Positions 1 through 13,700 of a stretch of 64,000 bases of DNA are shown here, piece after piece. Below the pieces are notes generated by a model. It worked only from the letters and a program-made list of their open reading frames with translations, searched no databases and was not told the DNA's origin. The stretch is taken from positions 36,001,265 to 36,065,264 of the forward strand of contig NC_088303.1 of the NCBI RefSeq assembly GCF_032854445.1. The letters run 5' to 3'. Positions within the stretch are counted from its first letter, which is position 1. Each line of letters opens with the position of its first letter. The DNA comes from Liolophura sinensis. Its lineage: Eukaryota; Mollusca; Polyplacophora; Chitonida; Chitonidae. Position numbers and translations under genes: made by a program.

Positions 1-79
1 TAATGGAAAATATATAGAAAGAATGTAATTGACAGGGTGATCTAGACTGTGAGATTAAACACCACCATGAAATTATAAA

Positions 80-1914
80 TAAAAGGAGAATAACAAAGAA
101 TGCAATGTATATGGGATGACAGACAATGAAGAATAAAGAACAAAGAATGCAATGGACATGGGATGACAGACAATGGAGAATAAAAACAAGAAAGAATGCA
201 ATGCACGTGGAATGACAGACAATTGAGAATAAAAACAAGAAAGAATGCAATGAATATGGGGTGACAGACAATGGAGAATAAAAACAACAAAGAATGCAAT
301 GGACATGGGATGAGAGACAAGAGAGAATAAAAATAACAAAGAATGCAATGCACGTGGGATGACAGACAAGGGAGAATAAAAACAAGAAAGAATGCAATGA
401 ACATGGGGTGACAGACAATGGAGAATAAAGAACAAAGAATGCAATGTACATGGGATGACAGACAATGGAGAATAAAGAACAAAGAACGCAATGGACATTG
501 GACGATAGACAATGGAGAATAAAAATAACAAAGAATGCAATGGGCATGAGATGACAGACAGTGGAGAATAAAGAACAAAGAATGCAATGGACATTGGATG
601 ATAGACAATGGAGAATAAAGAACAAAGAATGCAATGGATATGGGATGACAGAAAAGAGAGAATAAAAATAACAAAGAATGCAATGCATGTGGGATGACAA
701 ACAATGGAGAATAAAGAACAAAGAATGCAATGGACATTGGACGATAGACAATGGAGAATAAAGAACAAAGAATGCAATGGATATGGGATGACAAAAAAGA
801 GAGAATAAAAATAACAAAGAATGCAATGCATGTGGGATGACAAACAATGGAGAATAAAGAACAAAGAATGCAATGGACATTGGATGATAGACAATGGAGA
901 ATAAAGAACAAAGAATGCAATGGATATGGGATGACAGAAAAGAGAGAATAAAAATAACAAAGAATGCAATGCATGTGGGATGACAAACAATGGAGAATAA
1001 AGAACAAAGAATGCAATGGACATTGGACGATAGACAATGGAGAATAACATTGGATGATAGACAATGGAGAATAAAGAACAAAGAATGCAATGGATATGGG
1101 ATGACAGAAAAGAGAGAACAAAAATAACAAAGAATGCAATGCATGTGGGATGACAAACAATGGAGAATAAAGAACAAAGAATGCAATGGACATTGGACGA
1201 TAGACAATGGAGAATAAAAACAACAAAGAATGCAGTGGATATGGGATGACAGACAAGAGAGAATAAAAATAACAAAGAATGCAATAGACATTGGATGACA
1301 GACAATGCATGTGAAATGACAGACAATGGAGAATAAAACAAGAAAGAATGCAATGAATATGGAGTGACAGACACTGGAGAAAAAAAAACAACAAAGAATG
1401 CAATAGATATGGGATGACAGACAACAGAGAATAAAAATAACAAAGAATGCAATGGACATTGGATGACAGACAATGGAGAATAAAGAACAAAGAATGCAAT
1501 GTTCATGGAATGACAGACAATGGAGAATAAAAAACAAAGAATGCAATGGACATGGGATGACAGACAATCAAGAATAAAGAACAAAGAATGCAATGTACAT
1601 GGGATGACAGACAATGGAGAATAAACAACAAAGAATGCAATGGACATGAGATGACAGACAATGGAGAATAAATGCAAAAAAGAATGCAATGCACATGGGA
1701 TAACAGACAATGGAGAATAAAAACAAGAAAGAATGCAATGAACATGGGGTGACAGACAATGGAGAATAAAAACAACAAAGCATGCAATGGACATGGGATG
1801 ACAGACAATGGAGAATAAAAATAACAAAGAATGCAATGGACATTGGATGACAGACAATGGCCAATAAACAACAAAGAATGTAATGGACATGGGATGACAG
1901 ACATTGGAGAATAA
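80..1914. repeat. Minisatellite, ~47-49 bp unit, ~38 copies
   Basis: Head-to-tail copies of a purine-rich unit containing the invariant core AAAGAATGCAATG followed by a variable dinucleotide, GGGATGACAGACAA and GGAGAATAAA. Units differ mainly in the linker (AAGAACAA versus AAAACAACAA or AAAATAACAA), so unit length wobbles between about 47 and 49 bp. Because stop codons are rare on the complementary strand, two minus-strand frames stay open for 485 and 605 codons, but their translation is only the repeat. The array probably continues to the left of the window, where degenerate units are visible from about position 14. Confidence 0.95.
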
Positions 1915-1929
1915 TAGCTGGCATCCTTA

Positions 1930-2592
1930 TTGGATTTTCACACATACATGTAGTAAGTCGACACGGGCACAGAGATCCTCACATGTCCATGTGCACATAC
2001 ATGTAGTAAGGCTCTGAGATGCTCACATGTGCATGTGCACGTACATGTAGTAAATCAACACGGGTCCTGAGATCCTCACATGTGCATGTGCACATACATG
2101 TAGTAAATCAACATGGGCGCTGAGATGCTCACATGTCCATGTGCACGTACAAGTAGTATGTCGACACGGGCCCTGAGATCCTCACATGTGCACGTGCACG
2201 TACATGTAGTAAATCAACATGGGCCCTGAGATCCTCACATGTGCATGTACACGTACATGTAGTAAGTCGATACGGCCCTGAGATGCTCACATGTGCATGT
2301 GCACGCACAAGTAGTAAGTCCACACGGGCGCTGAGATGCTCACATATGCATGTGCACGTACATGTATTAAGTCGACGCGGGCAATGAGATCCTCACATGT
2401 GCATGTGCACATACATGTAGTAAGTCAATGCACGCCCTGAGATGCTCACATGTGCATGTGTACGTAAGTCAACGCGGGTGCTGAGATGCTCACATGTGCA
2501 TGTGCACATACATGCAGTAAGTCGACGCGGGCGCTGAAATGCTCACATGTGCTTGTACATGTAATAAGTCGACAAAGGCACTGAGATGCTCA
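1930..2592. repeat. Minisatellite, 53 bp unit, ~12 copies
   Basis: Tandem copies of a 53-bp unit; for example, the TAGTAAATCA start recurs at 2048 and 2101. Each unit carries CTGAGATGCTCACATGTGCA followed by TGTGCACGTACATGTAGTAA. The unit is rich in nested palindromes (ACATGT, TGCACGTGCA-like). It directly abuts the preceding, unrelated minisatellite with under 20 bp between them. A 64-codon minus frame inside it is repeat translation only. Confidence 0.93.
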
Positions 2593-5500
2593 CAATCGCG
2601 AGTGGTCTTACGCCCAGCTTAACAGCAGGTAGAATGTCCCTGTGGCCACGATCAACATCATTCAATTGACTAAAGCAACAAGATGTGTTTTTAATCTTTT
2701 CTGGCTTGAACAACATTTATTTACAGGCATCAATGCAAAGTAATAAATGGGGAAATAATAATACACTGTAGCCCTATGTTCAACCATAACAACAGGTACA
2801 ATGTAAACACATCAGTGCCAATGAAGCAACAATACAAACATCCCTCTTTTGTGGTTTGAAGAATATTTTTTTTTGTGTGTACAAGTATCAGTGTAAAGTT
2901 AAAAGAATTGAAAGAAAATTGATAATAAGCCAACACATTTCCAGAGTAATGCACTTTCCCCACGCTATACCAAATTAGTATGATTTGTAAATATATATAT
3001 ATATACAATATATGTGCTGGAACTTTCTCATATCAGATCTTAGTTATAGCAGACATAACCCATTACATATAAATAAAGACAAGTTCACATAAAGATATCT
3101 GCAATTAAAATAGCACTCACAGGAAAACTGACTTAATTTACATGCCGTTACAAACTGCGCAGGTTAATATAGTAATGTTTATCAAGACATGGCATCATGA
3201 TTGCGCTCAGATTTGTATCCAGTTACAAAACATACCAGTAACATTATCAGCAGATTATATGAATGTGGACTGCTCTTTAATAGTTGAATCATGCAGTTGC
3301 AAACCTACTTACTAAGCCAATAACTATACTGTAAAATTCTTTATCAGTAGTGAACATCACGTGATTACTGGGGTCCACAAAGTGATTTCCAGCTTAAGCC
3401 AAAACCTAAAATCCAAATTTAACTCTTAATATATACATCAAATAGTTAGTACAATTTCAGCCTATTTGATGCATCTAGCTTCAAACATTTTTTGTTTTGT
3501 TAAGATAAAGTTTTGAACCTGAGCCTAAAATGGCTTCGTGGAAGTCTAGGCCCCTGATCATAGCTGTATCCAGCTACAAACTATAACAGTTTACTATATT
3601 TATATTTCGAACGATCAGATGACTACATGCAGCTCAGATTACACAATTATTTATTATATTATTTCTTTGGGTACATCAGCTTAATTCAAGACAAGAAGTC
3701 ACAAGATTATTGGTTATAATTATGTACCACACATGGAATGACCTTGACAACTGTAACATAGGTCATACATTTACATGTGTAATTGTGATCAGGCCATTTG
3801 TAATGGTCCCAATTTAAAATCCATATGAACGAACACTATGCAAAGGTTACCTTCCATGGCAACGCGATATACTGACTCTACTGGGGCCACTTTCACATCA
3901 CTTCGTATATCAGCGTTCTTTAAGCTTTCCTTGTAAATGACGTCTCCTTATGGCAATATAACCTAGACAATCACAAGAAGTCACACGAAATGTGACTTAC
4001 GAGGTTTGTGACAGTGGCCCCACGTTGCTGAGGTACACTTTCACGTAATGTTACATACAGTTTTCAAACAGACACCACAATTACTTACCTCATACCTCTA
4101 TCTTTTCACAAAGAATAATGTACACTGTAACTCTGGGTGCACTTCACGCCATTATTATGATAAATTGGTCATGAATTTTAAATTACATCAAGTCAGGGAG
4201 TCTAGACAGTACATGCATATTAGTGTACAAATTTAATATATAGTTCTTATGTATAGAAAGTGTCTGAAAGGGTTGTAGAATTAGCTTGCCAGTTGAAAAT
4301 GTGCAGTGGTATACTACTTTCATCAGTAAATATACCAGTTAATGTAATTCACCACAAACGCGTGCAGATTTGCTGAATGTCTCAAAAAAGTCAGAAGTGT
4401 TCATTATGAAAGCACAAGTAAAGGTGAAGGATTCATGTATAGGTATACAGCATATACACTAGCCTACTCACGTCAACTTCATGTACTGATCAGAGTTTTA
4501 GTGTTTGCTCTATAGATATTATCCGCAATAACAAAACCTCTGAGACAAAATACTGCTATGAAATAAAAAAACTGATATTAACTGTATAAATAAATCTGTC
4601 AAAAATCCCATGATTATGTCAAAAGCAGGCATACATATATGCACACACGTTATATATTGTTATGGATATTGCACCAGCTCATACAAGGGAGGTAAATGAG
4701 TATAGACGAACAGCTGGTGCAATGGTGGTCAATTTTATGAGAGGAGGAGGAAATCAGAGTGCCTGTGGTAAACCACCAACCTTTGACAATTCACTGACGA
4801 ACATGTCACTAGTGAGTTACACTTTAAACACTGTATTGACCAGTGGGAAGTAAGTAATCTTTACAAAAGTCAACCTGAGCAAATAACCATATAAACATTG
4901 TTGACAGCTTATTGTCCAAAAAGTCCCAGAAACAGCTAGTGACTGCCAACCAGAGCTGGATTTGATCTCATCATCTCACTGGAAATGAGCTTGCAGCCTA
5001 CAGTGAAAATGGCACCCTGGCATGCCATAAAATGTATCCCAAACATAAAATAAGTGTCTTTTAAGCAAGTTAGTACGACATTTAATTTTCGTTTATTGAC
5101 TTAGTGAGAAACAGATAAAATCCACTGTCTATTTAATGTGTTATTCTTCAGTTGAGAGGCACAAGGAGCAATAGTAATACTGTGTATAATAAAAGAAAAT
5201 ATATGATATTAATCACATACACGACGGAAAAACGAGTACAGAAAATAAGGGAAAATGTAGGCTATGTATTATTTTTGGTGCCCATGCAAATGAAAAATAA
5301 CAAGTAAAACAAATTAACATGTGGGGGGGGGGGGGAGAAAAAACCACACCATGGCACTTCGTAAAACAGGAAATGAACAACAAAGCAAATTACATGTAGC
5401 ATTTTACACTTTTACATGATTTTCACCTGTTCAAAAACATGTATATACAATGAAATACTTCTTATTACAGATTTGCTGAAAGTGTGATATTTACAGACCA

Positions 5501-7752
5501 ACTGAAGTCTTTCCTATAAATAGTGATTGTGTGGAACTTAATAGCTTGATTTTAAACACTGGCCTTTATAAAACATCTGTAGTTTTGCAACCTACACACA
5601 CATGTAGCTAATCTGGTATTTCCACAGAACATTTGTTACAAGATCTGTGGAGTGTTCAAAAGTGTAAACAGTAATCATTCCAAGCACTCACAAACTAGAC
5701 GTAGAAATCTATTTAGATGATATAACACAATTATTACAATACACTTCAACAGAAACATGCAAACTACACTGCAACGTGTTTAAGTCATAGCAGAAACAAC
5801 GCGTAATTGAAATATCACAAAAATCTACACATTTCAGACATCTTTTGGGTTATCATCAGTATTCGACTTGATTAATGAAATCTCACACAAGGGGAAATGG
5901 ATAGCTGGAAGTACAGTCATCTTTCCTCATTATTTTATTTATTTATTTCATTGGTGTTTTACGCTGTACTCAACAATATTTGACTTATACGACGGCGGCC
6001 AGCATTATGGTCGGTGGAGAGCCCGGGGGAAACCCACAACCATCCGCAGGTTGCTGTAAGGCCTTCCCATTTACGACCGGAGAGGAAGTCAGCATGAGCT
6101 GGACTTGAACTCACACCGACCGCATTGGTGAGAGGCTCCTGGGTCATTACGCTGCGCTTTTATGTTACAATTGTACTGGTAGATTGTTGAACAAATAAAT
6201 AATCAAAAGCTGTCTTCCATGCACATACTGAGTTAAGTGACAGACCTTCCGGCGACCCATTACTTCTAGCTGTCAATTCCTGTTGCTCTCCAGAGATTTC
6301 TACTTACCAATACAAATACCCGCTTACAGCTTTAAACAAGTAAGAGTGTTTTCACAGAATTCAAACATTTACAAGTTTCACAAATTAGCATATTTACATT
6401 TAGATGACTTTGGAAACCAAAAACTATCTGAACAAAAATCTTACAGTAGATACATTCATATATTTAAACATTGATGCATGATGTGTAGATATGTTCAGAA
6501 TAATCAACTTTGTAAAACCAGACAAAACATGAACCCTTGCAATAGTAACATTTATCAAATAATACAAAGATTAGCTCTCATGATTTTCATCAATACCCTT
6601 GTAATCACGCTTCCCTGTAGCTAAATTCATTAAAAACTGCTCAGCATACAGTTCCAAAAGTACACAGAATGATATATTTGTCTGTAATATCATAGATCAG
6701 AGATTAAAACATTATCATTTGGAATTCTCCCAATCACATATTCTCCAGGCACTCAATTTTAAACTTTAGTGTTTATTGATTTTAATGGAATCAATGTAGG
6801 ATTTTTGATTGCACTCAGATACATACCTATCCGATCACTGGTCCCACAAATGAATTCAATACCAGTATATACATACAAACATTCAGGAGAAACTCCTCCA
6901 GAGATTTTTCTCTCTACTATCTACACTAACAAAGCAAAATATGATCACTATCTCCTAACATTATATTTGCTCATTTAACACAGAAATCTTGTTATTAAAT
7001 TAACATACAAACATTACATTTGTAAAATCAAAACTAGGTTTCTTAGTTTTACAACAAGTCATACCGACGATGGAAATATTGTTTTTTGGTTATGCAAGTG
7101 TAGCTTACAATCATGACAAGACAGCCATGTCAGCAAATTTACAATGAGGATGCATAGCCACAATTAATAATGGCAGCCCAAGCAGACACATAACCTGTAT
7201 AACAGACTGTAAGCTAGGTGAGCATGTGTACAATAGAATTCTTGAGTTATACTACAAGAACAAAAAACATATACTAATAATTAACAACTTGAAAAAAAAA
7301 AACATAGTTCAGTATCACCTTCCAATATCACCTGGGAAAAAATCTGACTTACAGGTATCCCATAAGGCAAAGCTGACTTATTATTGACTGAATATCTACA
7401 CAAAATTAACCTACACAGATTAAGCCTTAATTAGAAGTATGTTCAATGGGTGCAATCTGGCTGACTCCAAATAAGGGCCTTACTCTAAAAGTTGTATTAC
7501 TTAGATTTTGATAGAAATTTCTTTTTCCCATTTTTTTTTTTTTTTTAAATTTTGTCTCAAATAAGAAATGTTTTCATGTTCTCACAAAGCCGATCTACCC
7601 CATTCTGCTGGTAGGGTCAGGTTATGGTCAACAAAGTCTATTATACGGATGGCCTGAATAGCTAAATGATAAAAAATGGCTAAAACAAGTACCCACAACT
7701 GAGGGGGTTGGGGGGTCATCTGCAAAGTTCACTGGGCATTACCATGGAGATT
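2593..7752. other. Intergenic / possible long 3' UTR of the PIP4P gene
   Basis: About 5 kb of AT-rich sequence without a convincing coding frame; open frames are at most 92 codons and have no recognisable product. It lies downstream of the minus-strand PIP4P stop codon, so part of it is likely 3' UTR, but no single polyadenylation signal could be chosen. It contains a 13-base G run near 5323, a SINE copy at 5931-6160, and at 4739-4810 a short diverged dispersed element with the core TAAACCACCAACCTTTGACA. Confidence 0.5.
5931..6160 (-). repeat. tRNA-derived SINE (family A), partial head
   Basis: Reads on the minus strand from the tRNA-related 5' part, ending near CGCAGCGTAATGACCC, to the tail GTAAAACACCAATGAAATAAAT. 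It contains the family-A central box (GTCGTATAAGT-like, GCTGGCCGCC) and the box-B-like GAGTTCAAGTCC. The first ~30 bp of the head are missing. An open frame of 62 codons inside is not a gene. Confidence 0.85.
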
Positions 7753-10700
7753 CTAGGCAGGTCCCTGCACCAGGCTGACCCTCATTAAGCAGTAGTACAT
7801 AGCTCTAATCAAGAGAATCACGCCCACCACAAAGGCCCCTGAAAAAAAAAGACCAACAAAATTAATACCTTTTTTTATTAATACCTTAACCTAATCAATG
7901 ATTACTTCCTGTATGCAGACAAGCAGGTGATTTCAGTTACAACTATTTTTACATAACCTAGCTTTCAGTTCATGCTTGAGCTATCACTTACACTTACTCA
8001 CTTCTGGTGATCACATTTTTCCCCATTTATCTGATTGTAGCATTTAACATGTATGACTGCAAGCATCAGAAAATAAGTAACACGTACAAAATTCACCTAG
8101 ACAACAGTCTCCTATCAAACTTCCTAATATCAGAAAAAAAAACTTTTTGAGTGAGTGAGTGCTGGAAGTTTTAACGTCCTACTTAACAATTTTTCAGTCA
8201 TATAACGATGAAGGAATCCTTAGAGTGCATGTAATGTGCCTCCTTGTTGCAGGATGGATTTCCACAGCTCCTTTATCTAGTGCTGCTTCACTGAGACGCA
8301 TTACCGAAGGCAAGTAAGCCACCCTACCCGAGCGATTATAGTGATACAGGTCAACCAGTCGTTGCACTATCCCCTCCATGCTGAAAAAACACTTTTCGAA
8401 GACGTGTGTTTAAGAACTTCACTTACTCATTACAACAGATGTAGGAAAAAGCCTGGCCTTACCTATCCACACAGTGTAAATGCCTCCAGCTTGCCTGGCC
8501 ATCTTATATGTGCCAGCCTGCAACAGATCAATACAAACGTCACTGATATAATAAACAGTCAAAAAAAAAAAACAATCAGTTTTAATACTATCACATAAAG
8601 AATTCATGAATATTAATGTCTTTGTCTTTTTATACTCTATATCTGTATATAATATGTTCCTCGAGAAATACAGGTACATGTACCTGTGGTTTAATACATG
8701 GGTACAATCAGAGATGTACATGTAGGCCTAATAACCGGGAGACCTGCACATCTTAGTCAGTGGCCCCACATGGTGAGGATTTGCGACCAGAGCTGCCATG
8801 CGGAGTAATGCAACGGGCGAGGACCTAATCACCCTCTTTTGTCACCTTGCCACTAACCTAGACCATGCAAAAGTAACCAAAAGTAACCAAAATAAACCCA
8901 CATGAAAAACTTAAGGTCATTTACCATAAGTGAAATATTCTTGAGTACAGCCTAAAACATGAATCAAATAAATAAATAAATAAAACAAACAAATAAAATA
9001 AAATAAACAAACAAATTGTCTACTGGCTTTTCAGATTTGACTCGGGATAAACAATGTTACACACATGAGCAAAACCTGAGAAATCAAACTGAGCAGATGT
9101 GTTATCATACTTACTGTTATGCCAACTCCAGCAGCAATAAATAAAAACCCCAAACATCCAAACAACAGCGCTCTGTTATGAGCATATCGTGCGCCAACAG
9201 AGGAGCTGTTCAAAAAAAAACAAAAAAAAACAAAAAACAATATATAATCAAAATGGTTTACAGCATCATTTACATGTATGTTGAAGCTTTGTGAAGACTT
9301 TGCAGGCACTAATAAATGAATGTGTATAGCCAAATGCAACTTCAGCAGTATTTCAGCCATACTATGTCAAACCTATAAAATCAGGCGCTGGACTGATTTT
9401 CTTTCTTGGTGGAAGGAAAGTAAATTCTCCAACAAACTTCATCTTAAACCAGTTAAACAGACCTACAAAATGTCAACCATTTACTGCCACCAAGGCATTC
9501 AGAACAGTGTTGGCAAATCAAGAAAATGTACAAAATCCAAATAATTTCTTGTCGAGGGCTGAGAATGAAACAATACAATAATACCAATACTCCTGTAAAG
9601 GAGTGATGGAAAGACAGGCTTGCTAAGTACTCTGCAGTCATTCAAGCACTTCTGCCCTACATACATGCAAGGTCACGAAAAAGTGATTTCCTGGACATAC
9701 ATGTAGGATGATAGACAACGGAGAATTAAAAACAAAATGCAAATTGGAAATAGGAAATACAGTAAGATTTCGGAAAACATAGGACATTTACAGATGCTAT
9801 ATAAATATGGGAAATATAGGAGGGCTGAGATCCCTGTATGTATGATCACCTATTCTAGGCCTTTATCTGCCTATTTTACTCTTATTTTATAGAACTATAT
9901 AAAAAAGTATCACTTACACTCGTCTACAATGGGGGCAGCGTGCCAGAGCATTATTCATCACATTAAACTGAAAGAGACAAAAATGTCAATTCTACCTAAA
10001 TGTACTGGTCAAAGTATGAAATAGGACTTAAAGCACTGACTCTGAATCTTAAGTTCAAATTACTTTGCGGACATCTAATTAGCTGTAAGAATAATCCAGC
10101 AAAATCAATCACTAAGTACAGTGGTAATTTTAAATAAGATAAATTTAAAAAGATTTTTAATTTTCATACACATGTCTGGTATTAACCTTGTCACCACTTC
10201 AACAAGAAATACAGAATACATGATTTGGAGATCATTATCATTGGTATCAAAATCATGGACCAAACCTGTGACTGTCAATAGTCAGAAGTGAAATCATCAT
10301 GCTAAAAGTTTACATAGTTTTAATTGTAAATTTTAATGAAGTTTTGATTGTACCCCCTCTGCAAATGATACTCCTATCCTAGAGACAATGGAGTGAAACC
10401 CTTCAACATTCCATGGAGACAGAATTCAATATACCAGAATTAAGAAAAGAAACCAGAAATATAAATTTCAATCCAGTAACAGGAACGTAACAGCTTTACA
10501 TACTTCCACATGGAATTTTGAACTCCTTATCTTCTATTCAACTACAGAGTTACAGGTGCATTTTTCTGATTGACTTTCCAACCTACCAGGAATGCCTCTT
10601 GACAGTGAGCACAGACTACTCTGCTCGTCCCAGGGGTTCGCACTGTCACTGTCGGAGTGGGGCCCCCAAGGTTTATTATTCTCTTGCTGAAAAAATGAAT

Positions 10701-13700
10701 CACTATTGATATGTGAAGATTTCCTTAATATTTTTCTCCCGAAAAATGTGCAAATTTACAATAGATGTCAATCTCATCAAAACACAAAGTCTGGTTGTAC
10801 TTACGCCCTCTTATTAAGCGAATGGCATGGCCAGTAAAGAGGTACAGAGTCCATAAGCTGACTGAAAAAGCAACTTATACAGCTCATGCATCACTGCAAT
10901 GTTGCAACAGCTGAGAGCAATTTTAAACCTTGTCTTACAGTGATGTGACTGTCGTGTAGCATGGCAGCTATGTAATTTGTACCTCCATCATGAAAATGAA
11001 ATACCATATTTCTATATGAAGAGAGAAAGGGTGCTGGATAACATAATTTAGAAATTTTAGGTACAGTTATCTGACCAGGTCCAGGCCACGTCTGTTTTAG
11101 TTGGCACTTGTGAAATTAATATCTTCTGATACTAATATGAATGAATGATTATGGCTTAATGCCACATTGTCAATTTTTCAGCCACATCGTGGTGAATGTC
11201 TGGTGTGCAAAAGCATTGTCATTCACACACATATGTATGACAGCCCCTTTAAAATACAATATTGTACAATAGGTAGGCACTCACATTTATCTGTGTTTAA
11301 TTGGTGTCTTCTGCTAGGAAGATAGAAACTCAGTCAGTTGTTTTTTGCAGATTTCATGTTGACGGAATTTCAGGCATCATTTCATCGGTACATTTATGGC
11401 CAATTAAACAGTCTCTAACTCCAATATTAACCAATGACTAATAAACAGTGTTTGCTTATGCCACTGTGACACACTGGCTTTAGATTTGGTCAAGTATAGT
11501 CTGCCAGACATTTTCTGTCATTTTGGTCAAGCATAGTCTGCCATATGTTTTCTGTCGTTTTTGGGGGGGAGCCTCCGTGGCTCAGTTGGTTAGCGCCTTA
11601 GCGCAGCATAATGACCCAGGAGTCTCTCACCAATGCAGTCGCTGTGATTTCAAGTCCAGCTCATGCCGGCCTTACTTGGGAATGTCTGTCAAAAACCTGC
11701 GGATGGTCATGGGTTTCCCCAGGGCTCTGCCTGGTTTCCACCCATCATAATGCTGACCACCGTCGTATAAGTGAAATATTCTTGAGTACGGCGTAAAACA
11801 CCAATCAAACAAACAAACAATCTGTCATTTTGGTCAAAGACAGTCTGCCATACGTTTTATTCCATTATTGAAAATAAGTCATTCACCATCTACAGCAGCT
11901 CTACCCTGACCATGTTACATGTCAGCCCTACTGTGAGCATGTTACATGTCAGCTCTACTGTGAGCATGTTACATGTCAGCTCTACCATGAGCATGTTACG
12001 TCAGCTCTACCATGAGCATGTTACATGTCAGCTCTACCGTTAGCATGTTACATGTCAGCTCTACAGTCAGCATGTTACGTCAGCTCTACCATGAGCATGT
12101 TACACGTCAGATGTACTGTGAGCATGCGTACTTTGCAACTCTACCATGAGCATGTTACATGTCAGCTCTGCCTTGAGCATGTTACATGTCAGCTCTACCA
12201 TGACCATGTTAATTGTCAGCTCTACTGTGAGCATGCATACTTTGCAACTCTACCGTGAGCATGTTACATGTCAGTTCTACCATGAGCATGTTACATGTCA
12301 GCTCTACCGTGAGCATGATACATGTCAGCATTACCGTCAGCTTGTGTACTTTGCAGCTTTAACATGAGCACAGATTCTCTGTCAGCTCTATCATGAGCAT
12401 GTCTTGTCTGTCCAAGTCCAAAGGTCACTGACTGTTACTTGTCACATGTGTTGTCTAATCATCAGAACATTCGTAAATTGTGTCAAAGAGTTTTCTTTCT
12501 TTATGCGACGGCAGTTTGGTTTATGGGTGGAGGAAAATGGAATGCTCAGTGCATTGCACTTATAAGTATAAAGATCCAAGATCTAGTTTTATTTGTACAC
12601 TTTTACAACCCACTGTTAGCAGTATGTAATCATTTACCAGTTAGGCCTGGGGCAGGCAATCCGAGAAGAAGTCCCCTTACAGATCAGTAAACAGTTACAC
12701 GGACACCGCACATACTTTTTACCAGGGGGAGGGGCCTTGATAGGCTGCAAAGAAAGTCACTGGATATTAGTTTGTTTTTCGTCTACTACAAGAAGACACC
12801 TCATGACATAACAAGAAACAAGGGTAAATGACCTTATATACATATATGTGAGGCCATCAACCAAGGTAAGATTTATGTATTTATTTCATTATACATATAC
12901 ACCATATTCAGGAGGTTTTCTCTTATACGCGGCAAACCGGAGAACACATGGTATGATGGCAAGTTAATGATGCACATATCTGACATAGATATTCCATATA
13001 ATTGGTGGTCTTCAATAAACTACACAAGCAAGTTTAACTATAATCATCAACAGTCAACTGCTTATCGCTCAGCTCTACTGTGCAACACCTACATGTACGC
13101 TATCATCATTAACACTGAACTGCTCATCACTCGGCTCTACTGCCAAACAGCTACATGTACACTATCATCATCAACAGTCAACTGCTTATCACTCGGTTCT
13201 ATTGCCCAACAGTTACATGTACACTATCATCATCAACAGTCAACTGCTCATCACTCGGCTCTACTGCCCAACAGTTACATGTACACTATCATCATCAACA
13301 GTCAACTGCTCATCACTCGGCTCTACTGCCAAACAGTTACATGTACACTATCATCATCAACAGTCAACTGCTCATCACTCGGCTCTACTGCCCAACAGTT
13401 ACATGTACACTATCATCATCAACAGTCAACTGCTCATCACTCGGCTCTACTGCCAAACAGTTACATGTACACTATCATCATCAACAGTGAACTGCTTATC
13501 ACTCGGCTCTACTGCCAAACAGCTACATGTACACTATCATCATCAACAGTCAACTGCTCATCACTCGGCTCTACTGCCCAACAGTTACATGTACACTATC
13601 ATCATCAACAGTCAACTGCTCATCACTTGGTTCTACTGCCCAGCAGCTACATGTACACTATCATCATCAACAGTCAACTGCTCATCACTCAGCTCTACTG

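Noticed and set aside
42..1945. Minus-strand open frames of 485, 605, 133 and 125 codons
   Set aside because: They are translations of the 47-49 bp minisatellite. They cycle through the same peptide in overlapping frames and have no splice or start context.
80..2592. CRISPR array
   Set aside because: Repeats abut without unique equal-length spacers and the window is eukaryotic.
10801..10862. Exon-like segment with acceptor and GTAAGT donor in the PIP4P gene
   Set aside because: Neither frame matches the TMEM55 family, and the true preceding exon at 12744-12638 joins the 10686 exon perfectly in phase.
11571..11660. tRNA gene
   Set aside because: Good A and B boxes, but no complete clover-leaf. 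It is the head of SINE family A; the same applies to 35760-35827, 54400-54465 and 37900-37975.
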